NCBI GenBank assembly: GCA_947631505.1
Contig: CANRLR010000005.1
Location: forward strand, 1 to 64,000
DNA: 64,000 nucleotides
From: an uncultured Lachnospiraceae bacterium
Lineage (GTDB): Bacteria; Bacillota; Clostridia; Lachnospirales; Lachnospiraceae
Direction: 5' to 3'
Shown here: piece by piece, positions 55,800 through 64,000 of the stretch
How the letters are laid out: every line of letters begins with the position of its first letter
Position numbering within the stretch: the first letter of the stretch is position 1
Made by a program: the position numbers and the translations under genes
Notes under the pieces: model-generated
Seen by the model: the letters and a program-made list of their open reading frames with translations, nothing else
What the model was told of the DNA's origin: nothing
Database searches by the model: none

Positions 55800-56120
55800 T
55801 TAATATAAAGCATCAATGCCCTGTTTCCTAATAAAATCCCGATATTTGTTTTTCACTTCAATGGCATAATCAAGGGCAGAACTCATATCTCCATTGCAAT
55901 TTGCGTCCGGGATTCGTTGTACCGCCTTTGCCGTTGCTACACATAACACTATCGCAGCGTTTACACCCTCTGCTACCATTGCTTCATTTTCCCTGCGTGC
56001 TTTTTCTTTTTCTTCCTCGGCTTTCTGCCTCTTTGTAATTTTCCTTTGCAAAAGTCCAAAGCAAAATGTTGTTACAGCAGACGGAATTCCCATCGCTATA
56101 ACTAGGGTCGTTATATCCAC
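55800..56120 (-). CDS. Small membrane-anchored phage protein
   Basis: 106 aa from GTG 56118-56120 (GGAGGG 7 bases upstream; the frame extends further up without a ribosome site). A transmembrane N terminus (about 3-22) is followed by a charged coiled coil and a helical C terminus. Probably a lysis or tail accessory protein; no family recognised. Confidence 0.6.
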   Translation of the reverse strand: MDITTLVIAMGIPSAVTTFCFGLLQRKITKRQKAEEEKEKARRENEAMVAEGVNAAIVLCVATAKAVQRIPDANCNGDMSSALDYAIEVKNKYRDFIRKQGIDALY

Positions 56121-56187
56121 TGTTTTCCCTCCTTCCTTTTTTATATAAATAAAAAACAATTGCTCTTATACCAAAAGCAATTGTTCT

Positions 56188-57696
56188 CTATTTTGCATAA
56201 ATTTTCATTATCGCTTGACTTCCTGTGTAGGAAGTGTTTCCAACATATAACGCATTAAGCTTTATATATGGTTTAGCAATAGCAATCTCACATCGGCCAG
56301 TAAAACCACTAGCGGAATATCCTTGTATTATAGTAGTAGTTCCACCACTGCCGACAAAATCGTTGTATGCCGTAATGGATAGTATATAAGTATAAACATA
56401 CCGAGTGCCGCTCGAAGCTATTGCCTCACATATTATGTTAAATTCTGTAATATTTGGATGAGTAGACATATATTGGCCGACATTAAATCCACTACCTTGG
56501 TTTGACATTACGCCTGAATACGCTAATTTCCAAGATTTCTTAGACCCAATCCATGTTTCATTTTCGTTTATCATTTTGAGCAAAGTGTCAATTTCCTGTG
56601 TAATGGCTTTTCTTGTCATGGTACCGTCTGTGCTTTCTCCCGTATCGGTGTACAGCTTTACCAGCCCTAACATACTTGCCGTTGCCTGTGCATATGTCGT
56701 ATTTGTCGTTGGAGGTGTATAACCTAATGCCGTAGTTACATTAGCCTTTGTTAGTTCGCTTCTAATCGTTGCAGAGGTTTTATTTTCTACATTACCAAGT
56801 CCTATCTGTGCCTTTGTAACGCTATGCGGATTAGATTTATTTCCCGTATGACTATCAAATTCTGTTTGGTTTGCCTTTTTCCCAATAGCAGCATCTAAAG
56901 ATTCGACTATGCTCTTATTAGCTGCAATGGCGTCTGCTATCTCTTTTAGCGTATTCAATGTTTCCGGTGCTCCGTTAATCAGTTCTGCTATTTTATTTAG
57001 GGTAAATTGGTTTGCATTTGCATATATTAAATCCAAAGCTGCTTGTACAGCAGTAGATACAGGCTTATCTTTATCGGCTGTATTTTCCACATTACCTAGT
57101 CCGATTTCCTCTTTTGTATAAGATGGCTTCTCCGGCTGTTTTGCCCAATCGGATATATCATCTTTATTCAACTTTTTATCATCCAGTTCTGCCATTTCCT
57201 GTGCTGCATTCTCTTCATATTCATGCAGCTCTTCCGCTGTAGCATACACATTACTGGAATAAACAATATTAAAATTCCCATCTCCAGAATGTGCAATATA
57301 ATTTGTAATAGGAATCTCAATTGGCATTGTATCAAATTTTTGTAAAAGTGTAGGATTATCTTGGCAAATAGAAATCGCAACTAATTTCTCCTCTCCGCCA
57401 TTTTCCTTAGCATACACACCAATTTCTTTAATATAATACGGTTCATTCAAATTTTTATTGGATATAGTTGCCTTTATGCGAATTGTCTCCTGATCTGTTT
57501 TTATGGAACTTATACCAAAAGATTGTTTTTCATCTTTTAGGGATGCTGCTTCCTTTAAAACAGCAATCTCTTTTACGGAATATTCACCGTCCCCGGTTTT
57601 CATTTTTGTAAATATAATCTGGGATTGTCCAGCAATTCCACGAGACATCATTGCCAGTCCTTCATCTGTTATTATTTGTGTGTTAAAATATCCCAT
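56188..57696 (-). CDS. Phage tail fibre protein
   Basis: 502 aa from MGYFNTQIIT (AAGGAGG, 7 bases). The N terminus is the P2 gpH-type attachment domain (DEGLAMMSRGIAGQSQIIFT, KTGDGEYSVKEI). Two collagen-like or phage-fibre repeats KAQIGLGNVEN/KEEIGLGNVEN (about 245 and 320) and ALDLIYANANQ are typical fibre modules. The C-terminal tip is beta-rich and would recognise the host. Confidence 0.85.
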   Translation of the reverse strand: MGYFNTQIITDEGLAMMSRGIAGQSQIIFTKMKTGDGEYSVKEIAVLKEAASLKDEKQSFGISSIKTDQETIRIKATISNKNLNEPYYIKEIGVYAKENGGEEKLVAISICQDNPTLLQKFDTMPIEIPITNYIAHSGDGNFNIVYSSNVYATAEELHEYEENAAQEMAELDDKKLNKDDISDWAKQPEKPSYTKEEIGLGNVENTADKDKPVSTAVQAALDLIYANANQFTLNKIAELINGAPETLNTLKEIADAIAANKSIVESLDAAIGKKANQTEFDSHTGNKSNPHSVTKAQIGLGNVENKTSATIRSELTKANVTTALGYTPPTTNTTYAQATASMLGLVKLYTDTGESTDGTMTRKAITQEIDTLLKMINENETWIGSKKSWKLAYSGVMSNQGSGFNVGQYMSTHPNITEFNIICEAIASSGTRYVYTYILSITAYNDFVGSGGTTTIIQGYSASGFTGRCEIAIAKPYIKLNALYVGNTSYTGSQAIMKIYAK

Positions 57697-57706
57697 ACAA
57701 TCCTCC

Positions 57707-58291
57707 TTATCGAATAATAATATTGTCTGCCAAGCTAAAATTAGATATAGCACTAAGGCCATACTTGCTATCATAATTAACTCGAACTTGTCGAAGGTGA
57801 CGGCTAACATTTTTTGCATTCCGAAGGATGCGTGAAAACTTTTCATACGATTCTTCCGTTACATTTTCACTGTTAATGTTAATATCAAACTGCCCCGGTA
57901 TTCTTTCCCCGTCCGAAAAATCGAACCACTCTTGTATTTTGCCGGTACCGAAAAGAATCTGAATCAGGGATTCTATTCCGCCAACCGTGCCGGCCATCAT
58001 GTTCCATTTATACCCATTGCTTAGAAGTTCTCTTTTCTTTTCAATGGGGAAGTCACTGTCGTAGTAGGGGAGATTTTTTTCGATTGCCAAATAATCCAAA
58101 ATTTCTTCCGGCAGATTCTCTATATTCCCAGACAAAAATAAACGCTCCGTATACTTTTTAATGTCCTGCATTGCCATATAAACAGCATAGGACAGACATA
58201 CGGTTTCTGTGCTCTGCTCTGGAAACATATCCGTAAGTTGTACATCCCACAAGCCAACCATACCCTTTTCAAATTGTTCATTGTTAATCAT
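57707..58291 (-). CDS. Baseplate protein, P2 gpI-like (DUF2313 type)
   Basis: 194 aa from MINNEQFEKG (GGGGGA 8 bases upstream). The order J-I-fibre is that of P2-like baseplates. The sequence LPEEILDYLAIEKNLPYYDS, SNGYKWNMMAGTVGGIESLI is the gpI pattern of a wedge protein connecting the fibre. It overlaps the J gene by 8 bases. Confidence 0.8.
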   Translation of the reverse strand: MINNEQFEKGMVGLWDVQLTDMFPEQSTETVCLSYAVYMAMQDIKKYTERLFLSGNIENLPEEILDYLAIEKNLPYYDSDFPIEKKRELLSNGYKWNMMAGTVGGIESLIQILFGTGKIQEWFDFSDGERIPGQFDININSENVTEESYEKFSRILRNAKNVSRHLRQVRVNYDSKYGLSAISNFSLADNIIIR

Positions 58292-59435
58292 TTTCAATTC
58301 CCCCGTATATCACTTTTGTAGTTACGCAGCATGGTATTTTAAACTCTTCCACCACTTGGAATTCAGGTTCAATAATATTAAGTCTTTTTGCTCCTGCTTT
58401 CATAACATTATAAAAAAGCTGGGCCGGATTAATATCCCGCCCAAACTTTTCTGTCTGCCATACTCTATAGTTTTCGATTGCCAATTCAATATCTTGCCGT
58501 ATCTTAGAAGCATTTTTCCGATTCGATTCATTAATGAAATACTCCAGCTCAATTTTAAATTCCTGCATATCCGGCTGTTTTACTGTAATAATATCCCCTA
58601 GTTCTCGTCGGCATTTTTCATCTAAATATTTCTGTGCATTTATAATTATATTCTCATCCGGAATTGAACCATCCTTTAGGATAAATGCTATATCTGTATA
58701 ACACGGTTTTGGAGAACTGGTTACTATATCCCCTATATCTGCCGAAAACTCTCTTAAATACCATGCATAATAAGGCTCGCCGCCCCAGCCATTAAGAGCA
58801 GACGGGGCATAGAAAAATCGTTCCGCTAGATCTTCGTCCGATTCTTCATCTTCACCGCCGGAAGATGCTGTTACATTACATACACTTTGAATATAAGGAA
58901 GCAAATCTACTAATGTATTAATCTGCCCCGGAGAATAATTATTTCCCTCCTCTCCAAGCGTAGTACATATACACGCTACATCTGCGTATGTTTCACCAAT
59001 CGGGATCTCTACATTTCCAAGCGATTGAAAGAAAATATCATCCTCTGTTGCACATCGGGTTCCCTCCGGAATCGTATAGATACTTTCCTGTGCAACCGAC
59101 AAATGAAAACGAATCGTAACCGTTGCAGCCTTGCCCGGCTTTCGTAAAACATGTAAATTCGCAGATAAAACATCTAAAAATGCTCCTGTCGAATACTTAA
59201 TAAGGTTTTGCTTTCCAACAAAATCAACGTACAGCATAATTTGGAATAAGATCTGCCCAATCGAATCTAGTTTTAATTTGTCCGGGTCAGCATCCGATAG
59301 TTCTAATTTATCCCCTGTTATTTCCTCATATTTCGATTCATAGTTTGTTTTTAGTTTTACCAGTACGTTTTCAAGTGTTTCATTGTCAATAAAACTTATA
59401 TCCGGCAATGCTTTTAACTGGTCAATCACACTCAT
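58284..59435 (-). CDS. Baseplate J-like protein
   Basis: 383 aa from MSVIDQLKAL. The gpJ/gp6-type wedge core is visible (GKAATVTIRFHLSVAQESIY, IPEGTRCATEDDIFF, SSGGEDEESDEDLAERFF, GGEPYYAWYLREFS). It builds the baseplate wedges of contractile tails. It overlaps the upstream gp25 gene by 14 bases. Confidence 0.9.
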   Translation of the reverse strand: MSVIDQLKALPDISFIDNETLENVLVKLKTNYESKYEEITGDKLELSDADPDKLKLDSIGQILFQIMLYVDFVGKQNLIKYSTGAFLDVLSANLHVLRKPGKAATVTIRFHLSVAQESIYTIPEGTRCATEDDIFFQSLGNVEIPIGETYADVACICTTLGEEGNNYSPGQINTLVDLLPYIQSVCNVTASSGGEDEESDEDLAERFFYAPSALNGWGGEPYYAWYLREFSADIGDIVTSSPKPCYTDIAFILKDGSIPDENIIINAQKYLDEKCRRELGDIITVKQPDMQEFKIELEYFINESNRKNASKIRQDIELAIENYRVWQTEKFGRDINPAQLFYNVMKAGAKRLNIIEPEFQVVEEFKIPCCVTTKVIYGGIEND

Positions 59436-59787
59436 AATCTTCATCATCCTCACTTTCATAGTCTTCATCATCGAAAGATTCATCATCTCCCAATTCAAAG
59501 GAAATAATCGGAATCAATGCATCATTTTCTTCATCATATTGAAAATCAATGGATTCGATTTCACATTGCGGAACATAAGTTTCTGTTTTATTATAAATCT
59601 CCTCTGCCAGCATTGTTTGTGCTACCGGTAATGGATAATCTAAAGGTTCTTGGCTTAACCCATACGCACGATTCATTGGATATGTACCTTCCATTGAAGA
59701 ATATAGTGCAGATAATAACCGCTTTACCTTTTCCTTTTTAGAATCTACATCACTCAAATTGATAAATTTTACATTTCCAAGTACCAT
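59422..59787 (-). CDS. Baseplate wedge protein, gpW/gp25-like
   Basis: 121 aa. RLLSALYSSMEGTYPMNRAY, then QTMLAEEIYNKTETYVPQCE is the GPW_gp25 lysozyme-like fold common to all contractile baseplates. A strongly acidic C-terminal tail (DDESFDDEDYESEDDEDYE) is unusual for the family. AAAGGAGG 5 bases before ATG. Confidence 0.85.
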   Translation of the reverse strand: MVLGNVKFINLSDVDSKKEKVKRLLSALYSSMEGTYPMNRAYGLSQEPLDYPLPVAQTMLAEEIYNKTETYVPQCEIESIDFQYDEENDALIPIISFELGDDESFDDEDYESEDDEDYECD

Positions 59788-59797
59788 GTTGCCTCCT

Positions 59798-60328
59798 TTA
59801 AAAATATTCGCTTAAAGTAAGAGTTATATTAGCTCTTACAAGTTTCCCATTCGCATAGATTAGAGCAAATTCTTCAGACACTTTTTCCAACTTCCATTTT
59901 CCTGTGCCGATTTTATGCGTACCAATAAACAGCTTAGAAACCTTTCCTTTTTCCACCATTTTATTTAATTTTTTCATAATGGAATGAGGCTTATAACCAA
60001 GTTGTGCATCTACAATAATATCGAAATCAAAGTTACGATTCGAAGAACCCGTAAATTCAGATTTAGGTTTTCCACCAATAACAGAATGGCTCGACCACTC
60101 CCCGGAAACATCTTGCTTAATATTATTCATGGCCAGTATTTTCATATTTTTATCCGTCATGGCCACTTGAAATATAAGCCCGCCAAAGGAAGCGATTTTC
60201 TTTTGGCTGCTTACACTTGTTGTTCCGGCAGCTACAGGTTTCAATTCGTTGGAACTTGACTTTTTTACTACTCCTTTTAATTCAACGGTTTTGCTCCGGC
60301 TTACCTTTATTTTTTTCTTTTTAGCCAT
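59798..60328 (-). CDS. Tail protein, P2 gpU-like
   Basis: 176 aa from MAKKKKIKVS. A Lys/Ser-rich leader is followed by the gpU-like domain (about 55-176): FGGLIFQVAMTDKNM, EFTGSSNRNFDFDIIVDAQL, FIGTHKIGTGKWKL. In contractile tails it sits near the hub with gpX and gpD. The start overlaps the upstream gene by 8 bases. Confidence 0.75.
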   Translation of the reverse strand: MAKKKKIKVSRSKTVELKGVVKKSSSNELKPVAAGTTSVSSQKKIASFGGLIFQVAMTDKNMKILAMNNIKQDVSGEWSSHSVIGGKPKSEFTGSSNRNFDFDIIVDAQLGYKPHSIMKKLNKMVEKGKVSKLFIGTHKIGTGKWKLEKVSEEFALIYANGKLVRANITLTLSEYF

Positions 60329-60713
60329 CTGATTCACCGCCTTGTAAACAATCTAAAATATTAATTTTCTTTCCTCCAACATCGAAAACTATATTAGGTG
60401 CCTTTATCGTTAGTACATTCCCTGCAAATTCCATAGAAACATTTTCCTCGATCTGTTTTTTCCAAATGGTATCTTCCGTAATAGGCGGAAGATTCTTTTT
60501 ATTCCAAAATCCCCCAATTACAATCGAACCGGATACAGCCGAGGACAGCCCTACAACAAGTACCATAGTATTAATTTTAGGAACATGGTATTCTTCCCCA
60601 TACGTTAAATATGGTAAATAGTCCGATGTTGCCCCTGTGTCTGCATAAGTAACCTGCACCATGCCGCTCTCCGCTTCTATGGCAGATACAATTCCTAATT
60701 GAATTCGCTCCAT
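60321..60713 (-). CDS. Baseplate spike/assembly protein, gpV-like
   Basis: 130 aa from MERIQLGIVS (AGGAG 7 bases upstream). An OB-fold domain (VSAIEAESGMVQVTYADTGA, VPKINTMVLVVGLSSAV, GSIVIGGFWNKKN) is followed by a short spike segment (SMEFAGNVLTIKAPNIVFDV). It forms the central spike at the tail tip. Confidence 0.8.
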   Translation of the reverse strand: MERIQLGIVSAIEAESGMVQVTYADTGATSDYLPYLTYGEEYHVPKINTMVLVVGLSSAVSGSIVIGGFWNKKNLPPITEDTIWKKQIEENVSMEFAGNVLTIKAPNIVFDVGGKKINILDCLQGGESDG

Positions 60714-60723
60714 AACCAATCTC

Positions 60724-61731
60724 CTAACTTATTCTTGGACTTACTTTATGTACGGTTAGCGTCTGCGTATATCCACTGGAGGATACATTATGCTCCACCT
60801 TGTCCACATAATATTTTCCGGAAAGCTTGTAAAATCCTTTTAAGCGTATGGTGTCTGTTGCAATAATCGGCTTATTGGGAGGAAATAAAGTAAGTGTGGC
60901 TGTCGTTCTCTTCTTATTTTCTTCCGCTAGTTTTGCCTTTGCTTTTAAAATAGCATCCATTTTAGAAAAAGCCGTCACATCCACTTCCAACATACGTCCC
61001 TTTTTACCAATCGTAACATGATGTGTCTTACTGTTATTTGGAACGGTATAGCTTACTTTTGCACCTGTATATGTGCCCTGCAATGTAGTATTCCAGTTCC
61101 AAGATTCCACCATTTTCCTGTTTCTCCAAATTGTAGTCTTTACCGCTTTCTTTTCATACTTTTCTTCATCAAAAATAACGATTTTCCCATTGTATATTTT
61201 AATTCCAAGTCCATATTCGCTGCATAAAGACAAGAGGAACTCCGAATCCGGAGTCTTGCTCTGCTCAATTTCTTTAATATGTACCCGTGGAGCATCGTAA
61301 TGTAATGTCACTCCGGCATGCCGGGAAATCGTTTTAGCAATCTCCCGAATCGTTATATTCTTATACGTTTTTGTCCGCTTGCGTGATTTAAACTCTCCCT
61401 TTGCCGGAATGGATACAGCTCCTATCATACAGGTGCGGGGAGGTTCGCTATAACTTAAATCATCTAGAATAAATTTCCCGCATTTTAGAGTTTTGCTTGT
61501 ACCGGATTTTATCCAGTTGTGCCTTGTAATATTAGCAATAATCTTATCTCCCTTTTTTGGCATACTTTTCATGAATCGTAAATCTCTGTTATTTAAAGTC
61601 AATTCAATTGAATCACTTTCACCGGAAGCCACATCTATATATTGGAAATTCTCGACAAAAGATTTTGTAGTATTCGACAGAACGTTTTCCTTATGCTTTA
61701 GATACAAACTGGTTTTTCTCGCTGTTTCCAA
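60724..61731 (-). CDS. Baseplate hub protein, P2 gpD-like
   Basis: 335 aa from TTG 61731, decided by GGAGG 7 bases upstream. The hub domain is recognised by IDVASGESDSIELTLNNRD, RTCMIGAVSIPAKGEFKSRK, EFLLSLCSEYGLGIKIYNG and the C-terminal GFYKLSGKYYVDKVEHNVSS. It caps the tube and holds the spike. The gene order X-D-V-U-25-J-I-fibre is a normal contractile set. Confidence 0.85.
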   Translation of the reverse strand: METARKTSLYLKHKENVLSNTTKSFVENFQYIDVASGESDSIELTLNNRDLRFMKSMPKKGDKIIANITRHNWIKSGTSKTLKCGKFILDDLSYSEPPRTCMIGAVSIPAKGEFKSRKRTKTYKNITIREIAKTISRHAGVTLHYDAPRVHIKEIEQSKTPDSEFLLSLCSEYGLGIKIYNGKIVIFDEEKYEKKAVKTTIWRNRKMVESWNWNTTLQGTYTGAKVSYTVPNNSKTHHVTIGKKGRMLEVDVTAFSKMDAILKAKAKLAEENKKRTTATLTLFPPNKPIIATDTIRLKGFYKLSGKYYVDKVEHNVSSSGYTQTLTVHKVSPRIS

Positions 61732-61732
61732 A

Positions 61733-61927
61733 TTAATCCCTCCATTCTGGCATATCATCTTCATCAGTGGTTGGTGGATTCGGTGTATAGACATAGACTC
61801 CAGCTGGAAAAATGCAAATACCAAGCAGAAACGGATTATTCTTCATCAGCCACCCGGCATACATTTCGTTGTTATAAATAAAATAAGCGATACTGTCCCA
61901 AGTATCACCTGCACATGTTTCATACAA
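61733..61927 (-). CDS. Tail protein X (LysM type)
   Basis: 64 aa from TTG 61927 with GGGAGG 7 bases upstream. CAGDTWDSIAYFIYNNEMY and NPFLLGICIFPAGVYVYTP give the gpX/LysM-like fold that links hub and tube proteins. Confidence 0.85.
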   Translation of the reverse strand: MYETCAGDTWDSIAYFIYNNEMYAGWLMKNNPFLLGICIFPAGVYVYTPNPPTTDEDDMPEWRD

Positions 61928-61940
61928 AATAAATCCTCCC

Positions 61941-64000
61941 TTATGATAAAGACACTCTTCGTTTTTTATTCACGTACTGATTCAATAGTTGTTCAAATCT
62001 ATGATATTCATTCGTCATAGCATTGTGAATTACCTTTTTATCGGCATTACCTTGAATCGTAATTTGCGGTGCGAACGAAATTTGAATGGATTGTTGTTGT
62101 CCGGCACCGGACAAACCACCTGATTGAGATTGATTTACGCTGAAATTGCTCATTTTTTTTCTTAACTCGGTGAATGTTGGAACCGATGAAATCTGAACTC
62201 CTAACAACTTACCGGTTTGTTCCCATAAATCCATTGAATGCTGCGTACGTTCGATGGGAATAACGGATTCCGGTATACCAGCTTCCGCAACAAGGATAGT
62301 TGGTTCTGTCGCAATTCCTCCCTTGGCATATGGTTTTGCCTTTCCAAAAATATTATTATTGTTTCCTTTGGAACTGCCTTTTGGAACTCCGTCAAGGCCT
62401 TTTGTTTCCATCGTGTAATTTCCAAAAAGCTTAATTGGCAGATTTGCCGTAACTCCCGATTCCATATTAGTTTTAATATTTTGTTTGATCTCTTTTGTGG
62501 CTTTGCTACTTGCCTCCTTTGCCGGTATTGTTATGGAATTTTCAAAATTTAATGGGGTTTTATCCAAGAGATTTTGAGTTGCCCTTTGCATATCTTCTAT
62601 TTCCGTTACATTTTCCCCTGTGCTTTGTTTATTATACTCATTTGCCATTTTTTTAACTTTTTGATTAGCATTATAAAATGTACCGGATTTATTATTCGCT
62701 AAGTCTCCTAATAAATACCAACCTCTAGTATCAATCCAACCATCTGCTCCAACTCTTTTATACATAATATCCCATTGGTCAGTCATTTCTTTTATTTTGC
62801 CTTCTGGGTTCATTTCTTTAATTATGCCCATCATATCATTAATGGCATTAATGTCACCGGATTCATACCCGCCGTTGGCCAACTTATCCCCATAAGTATC
62901 CATCATGGTGTTATACATAAATGTGACGCCACGGTCCTTTGCATTAGCTTTCGTTTGTTTATAAGCGTCCTCATATTCTTTTTTCTTTTTTTCGTATTCT
63001 TCATCCGTAATATATCCTAACTTTTTTTGTCCCAAAAGATTAGTTACGGATTCTTTATACGCAGAATCTGCCCCGGAATTTAATTCATCTACATTTTCCT
63101 GTACTTCCTTAGCAAGATTTTTAAAGGAATCGGCATCCAAGTCTTTTCCACTCCACTCAGATTCCATCATCTCCCAAGAAGCTTCATTTTCAGCTTCCGT
63201 CATGGCATTCGTTATCTCTCCTATCTGTCCAAGAAGGGAATTGATTTCCTTCTGTAAATCCGGAGTAAAACCATCTTTTACCGCCTTCTCCAGTTTCTTA
63301 TTAACCTTTTTAGAAAGTTTACTTGTTTCTGTATCAAGGTTTTTATAAAAAACATTATTCTCGTCAATTAACTTGTTTGCTTTGGACGAATCATTAAATA
63401 AAAGGTTTGTTGCTACATTAATTTCATAACCTTTTTTCTCAACCAGTTCTTGGGCAGATTCTATATATTCATGGACACTACTTTCGTAATCCGTTTTGTC
63501 AGATTCTGACATTTTCATGCCAACAGACACTTTCCAATCGAGAGCCGAAATCTCTTTATTGGCAGATTTCATCTCATCTGCTACCTTTTCAATATCTTCC
63601 ATGGAGGAAAAAAGTTCTCCGACAGCTTTTAACTTCTTACTGCCAACAATATTTTCTGCTGCCGTCTCTATATCTTCCATAGAAAGAGCAATATCTCCAA
63701 AATGCTTATCCAGCGAAGCTGTTTTCGCTTCCTTTCTTATTGTTTCTACAGCTGCACAAGCACCGCCGATTACTCCAACTGCCGCCGTAACACCAAGAGC
63801 AGCAATTCCACCCGTTCCAAGTCCTTTTAGGGAACTTGCCAGCTTCGATACACCGCTTGCCACCTTATGGCCGGCAACTGCTGTACCAATTCCACCAATC
63901 GTACCGGCAATAACTTCCGGGTTATCCATACACCATTCACCGACATTTAATAATGGCTCTGCAAAGTCACCGATTGCTTCACCTGCCTCCTGTATTTCCC
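61941..64000 (-). CDS. Contractile tail tape-measure protein, C-terminal part
   Basis: The frame stays open to the right edge, so at least 686 aa; the internal ATG at 63929 has no ribosome site and is not the start. A hydrophobic stretch (GGIAALGVTAAVGVIGGACA) near the left of the fragment, long helical coiled coils, and a C terminus with AKGGIATEPTILVAEAGIPE and SVIPIERT are typical of tape-measure proteins. It precedes gpX as expected. Confidence 0.88.
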   Translation of the reverse strand, partial: EIQEAGEAIGDFAEPLLNVGEWCMDNPEVIAGTIGGIGTAVAGHKVASGVSKLASSLKGLGTGGIAALGVTAAVGVIGGACAAVETIRKEAKTASLDKHFGDIALSMEDIETAAENIVGSKKLKAVGELFSSMEDIEKVADEMKSANKEISALDWKVSVGMKMSESDKTDYESSVHEYIESAQELVEKKGYEINVATNLLFNDSSKANKLIDENNVFYKNLDTETSKLSKKVNKKLEKAVKDGFTPDLQKEINSLLGQIGEITNAMTEAENEASWEMMESEWSGKDLDADSFKNLAKEVQENVDELNSGADSAYKESVTNLLGQKKLGYITDEEYEKKKKEYEDAYKQTKANAKDRGVTFMYNTMMDTYGDKLANGGYESGDINAINDMMGIIKEMNPEGKIKEMTDQWDIMYKRVGADGWIDTRGWYLLGDLANNKSGTFYNANQKVKKMANEYNKQSTGENVTEIEDMQRATQNLLDKTPLNFENSITIPAKEASSKATKEIKQNIKTNMESGVTANLPIKLFGNYTMETKGLDGVPKGSSKGNNNNIFGKAKPYAKGGIATEPTILVAEAGIPESVIPIERTQHSMDLWEQTGKLLGVQISSVPTFTELRKKMSNFSVNQSQSGGLSGAGQQQSIQISFAPQITIQGNADKKVIHNAMTNEYHRFEQLLNQYVNKKRRVSLS

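Noticed and set aside
57697-57846. 50-residue N-terminal extension of the tail fibre frame
   Set aside because: It overlaps the gpI gene and lacks a ribosome site; MGYFNTQI with AAGGAGG is the natural start.
1-64000. CRISPR arrays
   Set aside because: No series of regularly spaced direct repeats was seen in any intergenic region.
63929-64000. ATG 63929 as the start of the contractile tape measure
   Set aside because: The frame is open upstream to the edge with tape-measure-like sequence (EIQEAGEAIGDFAEPLLN) and there is no ribosome site.

Overview
The window looks like a low-GC Firmicutes chromosome, most likely a gut Clostridia / Lachnospiraceae member. The evidence is pyruvate:ferredoxin oxidoreductase, a single-chain PurL, the LysS-GreA pair, AGGAGG-type ribosome sites, TTGACA-N17-TATAAT promoters, and a SpoIID-type gene.

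Layout. 0-19.8 kb is chromosomal core: a sugar O-acetyltransferase (cut by the left edge) divergent from a LysR regulator; a scar of an integrative element (1.5-2 kb); greA-lysS; nifJ (PFOR); a GntR(YtrA type)-ABC-permease operon with a clear inverted-repeat operator; an acyltransferase and prfC; tRNA-Gln(CUG); a ribbon-helix-helix/FtsL-like pair; and the prsA-like, purL, maf and zinc-ribbon run. 48.3-54 kb is again chromosome: a small membrane protein, a BIG2 surface protein, a MarR-controlled heterodimeric ABC exporter and a SpoIID-like gene.

19.87-48.07 kb is an AT-rich phage-derived element with no visible terminase, portal, capsid or integrase. It carries a complete non-contractile (siphovirus-type) tail: tube protein with an Ig-like domain, a very long tape measure, Dit, Tal and BppU-like proteins (the last two with S74 self-cleaving chaperones) and a CHAP endolysin. 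In front sits an unusual control block: a sigma factor plus DUF262 gene under a promoter with two LexA boxes, an XRE regulator, and a 928-aa single-chain RNA polymerase of the YonO/RNAi-polymerase type followed by an HU-like protein, as in phage SPbeta (yonO-yonN). My reading is an SOS-inducible, headless, flexible-tail particle (F-type tailocin) with its own transcription machinery. The tape-measure gene is split by a group I intron; reading frame, last exon U, terminal intron G and a 6-bp P10 all agree on 30147-32051. The intron carries a duplicated 3' ribozyme half and two antisense zinc-ribbon cargo genes.

54.85-64 kb (minus strand) is the lysis/tail-fibre end of a second phage-derived element with a contractile P2-like tail. 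It has interrupted the SpoIID-like gene and runs off the right edge, so it may be a prophage or an R-type tailocin. All functional statements rest on reading the sequence; no database search was possible.
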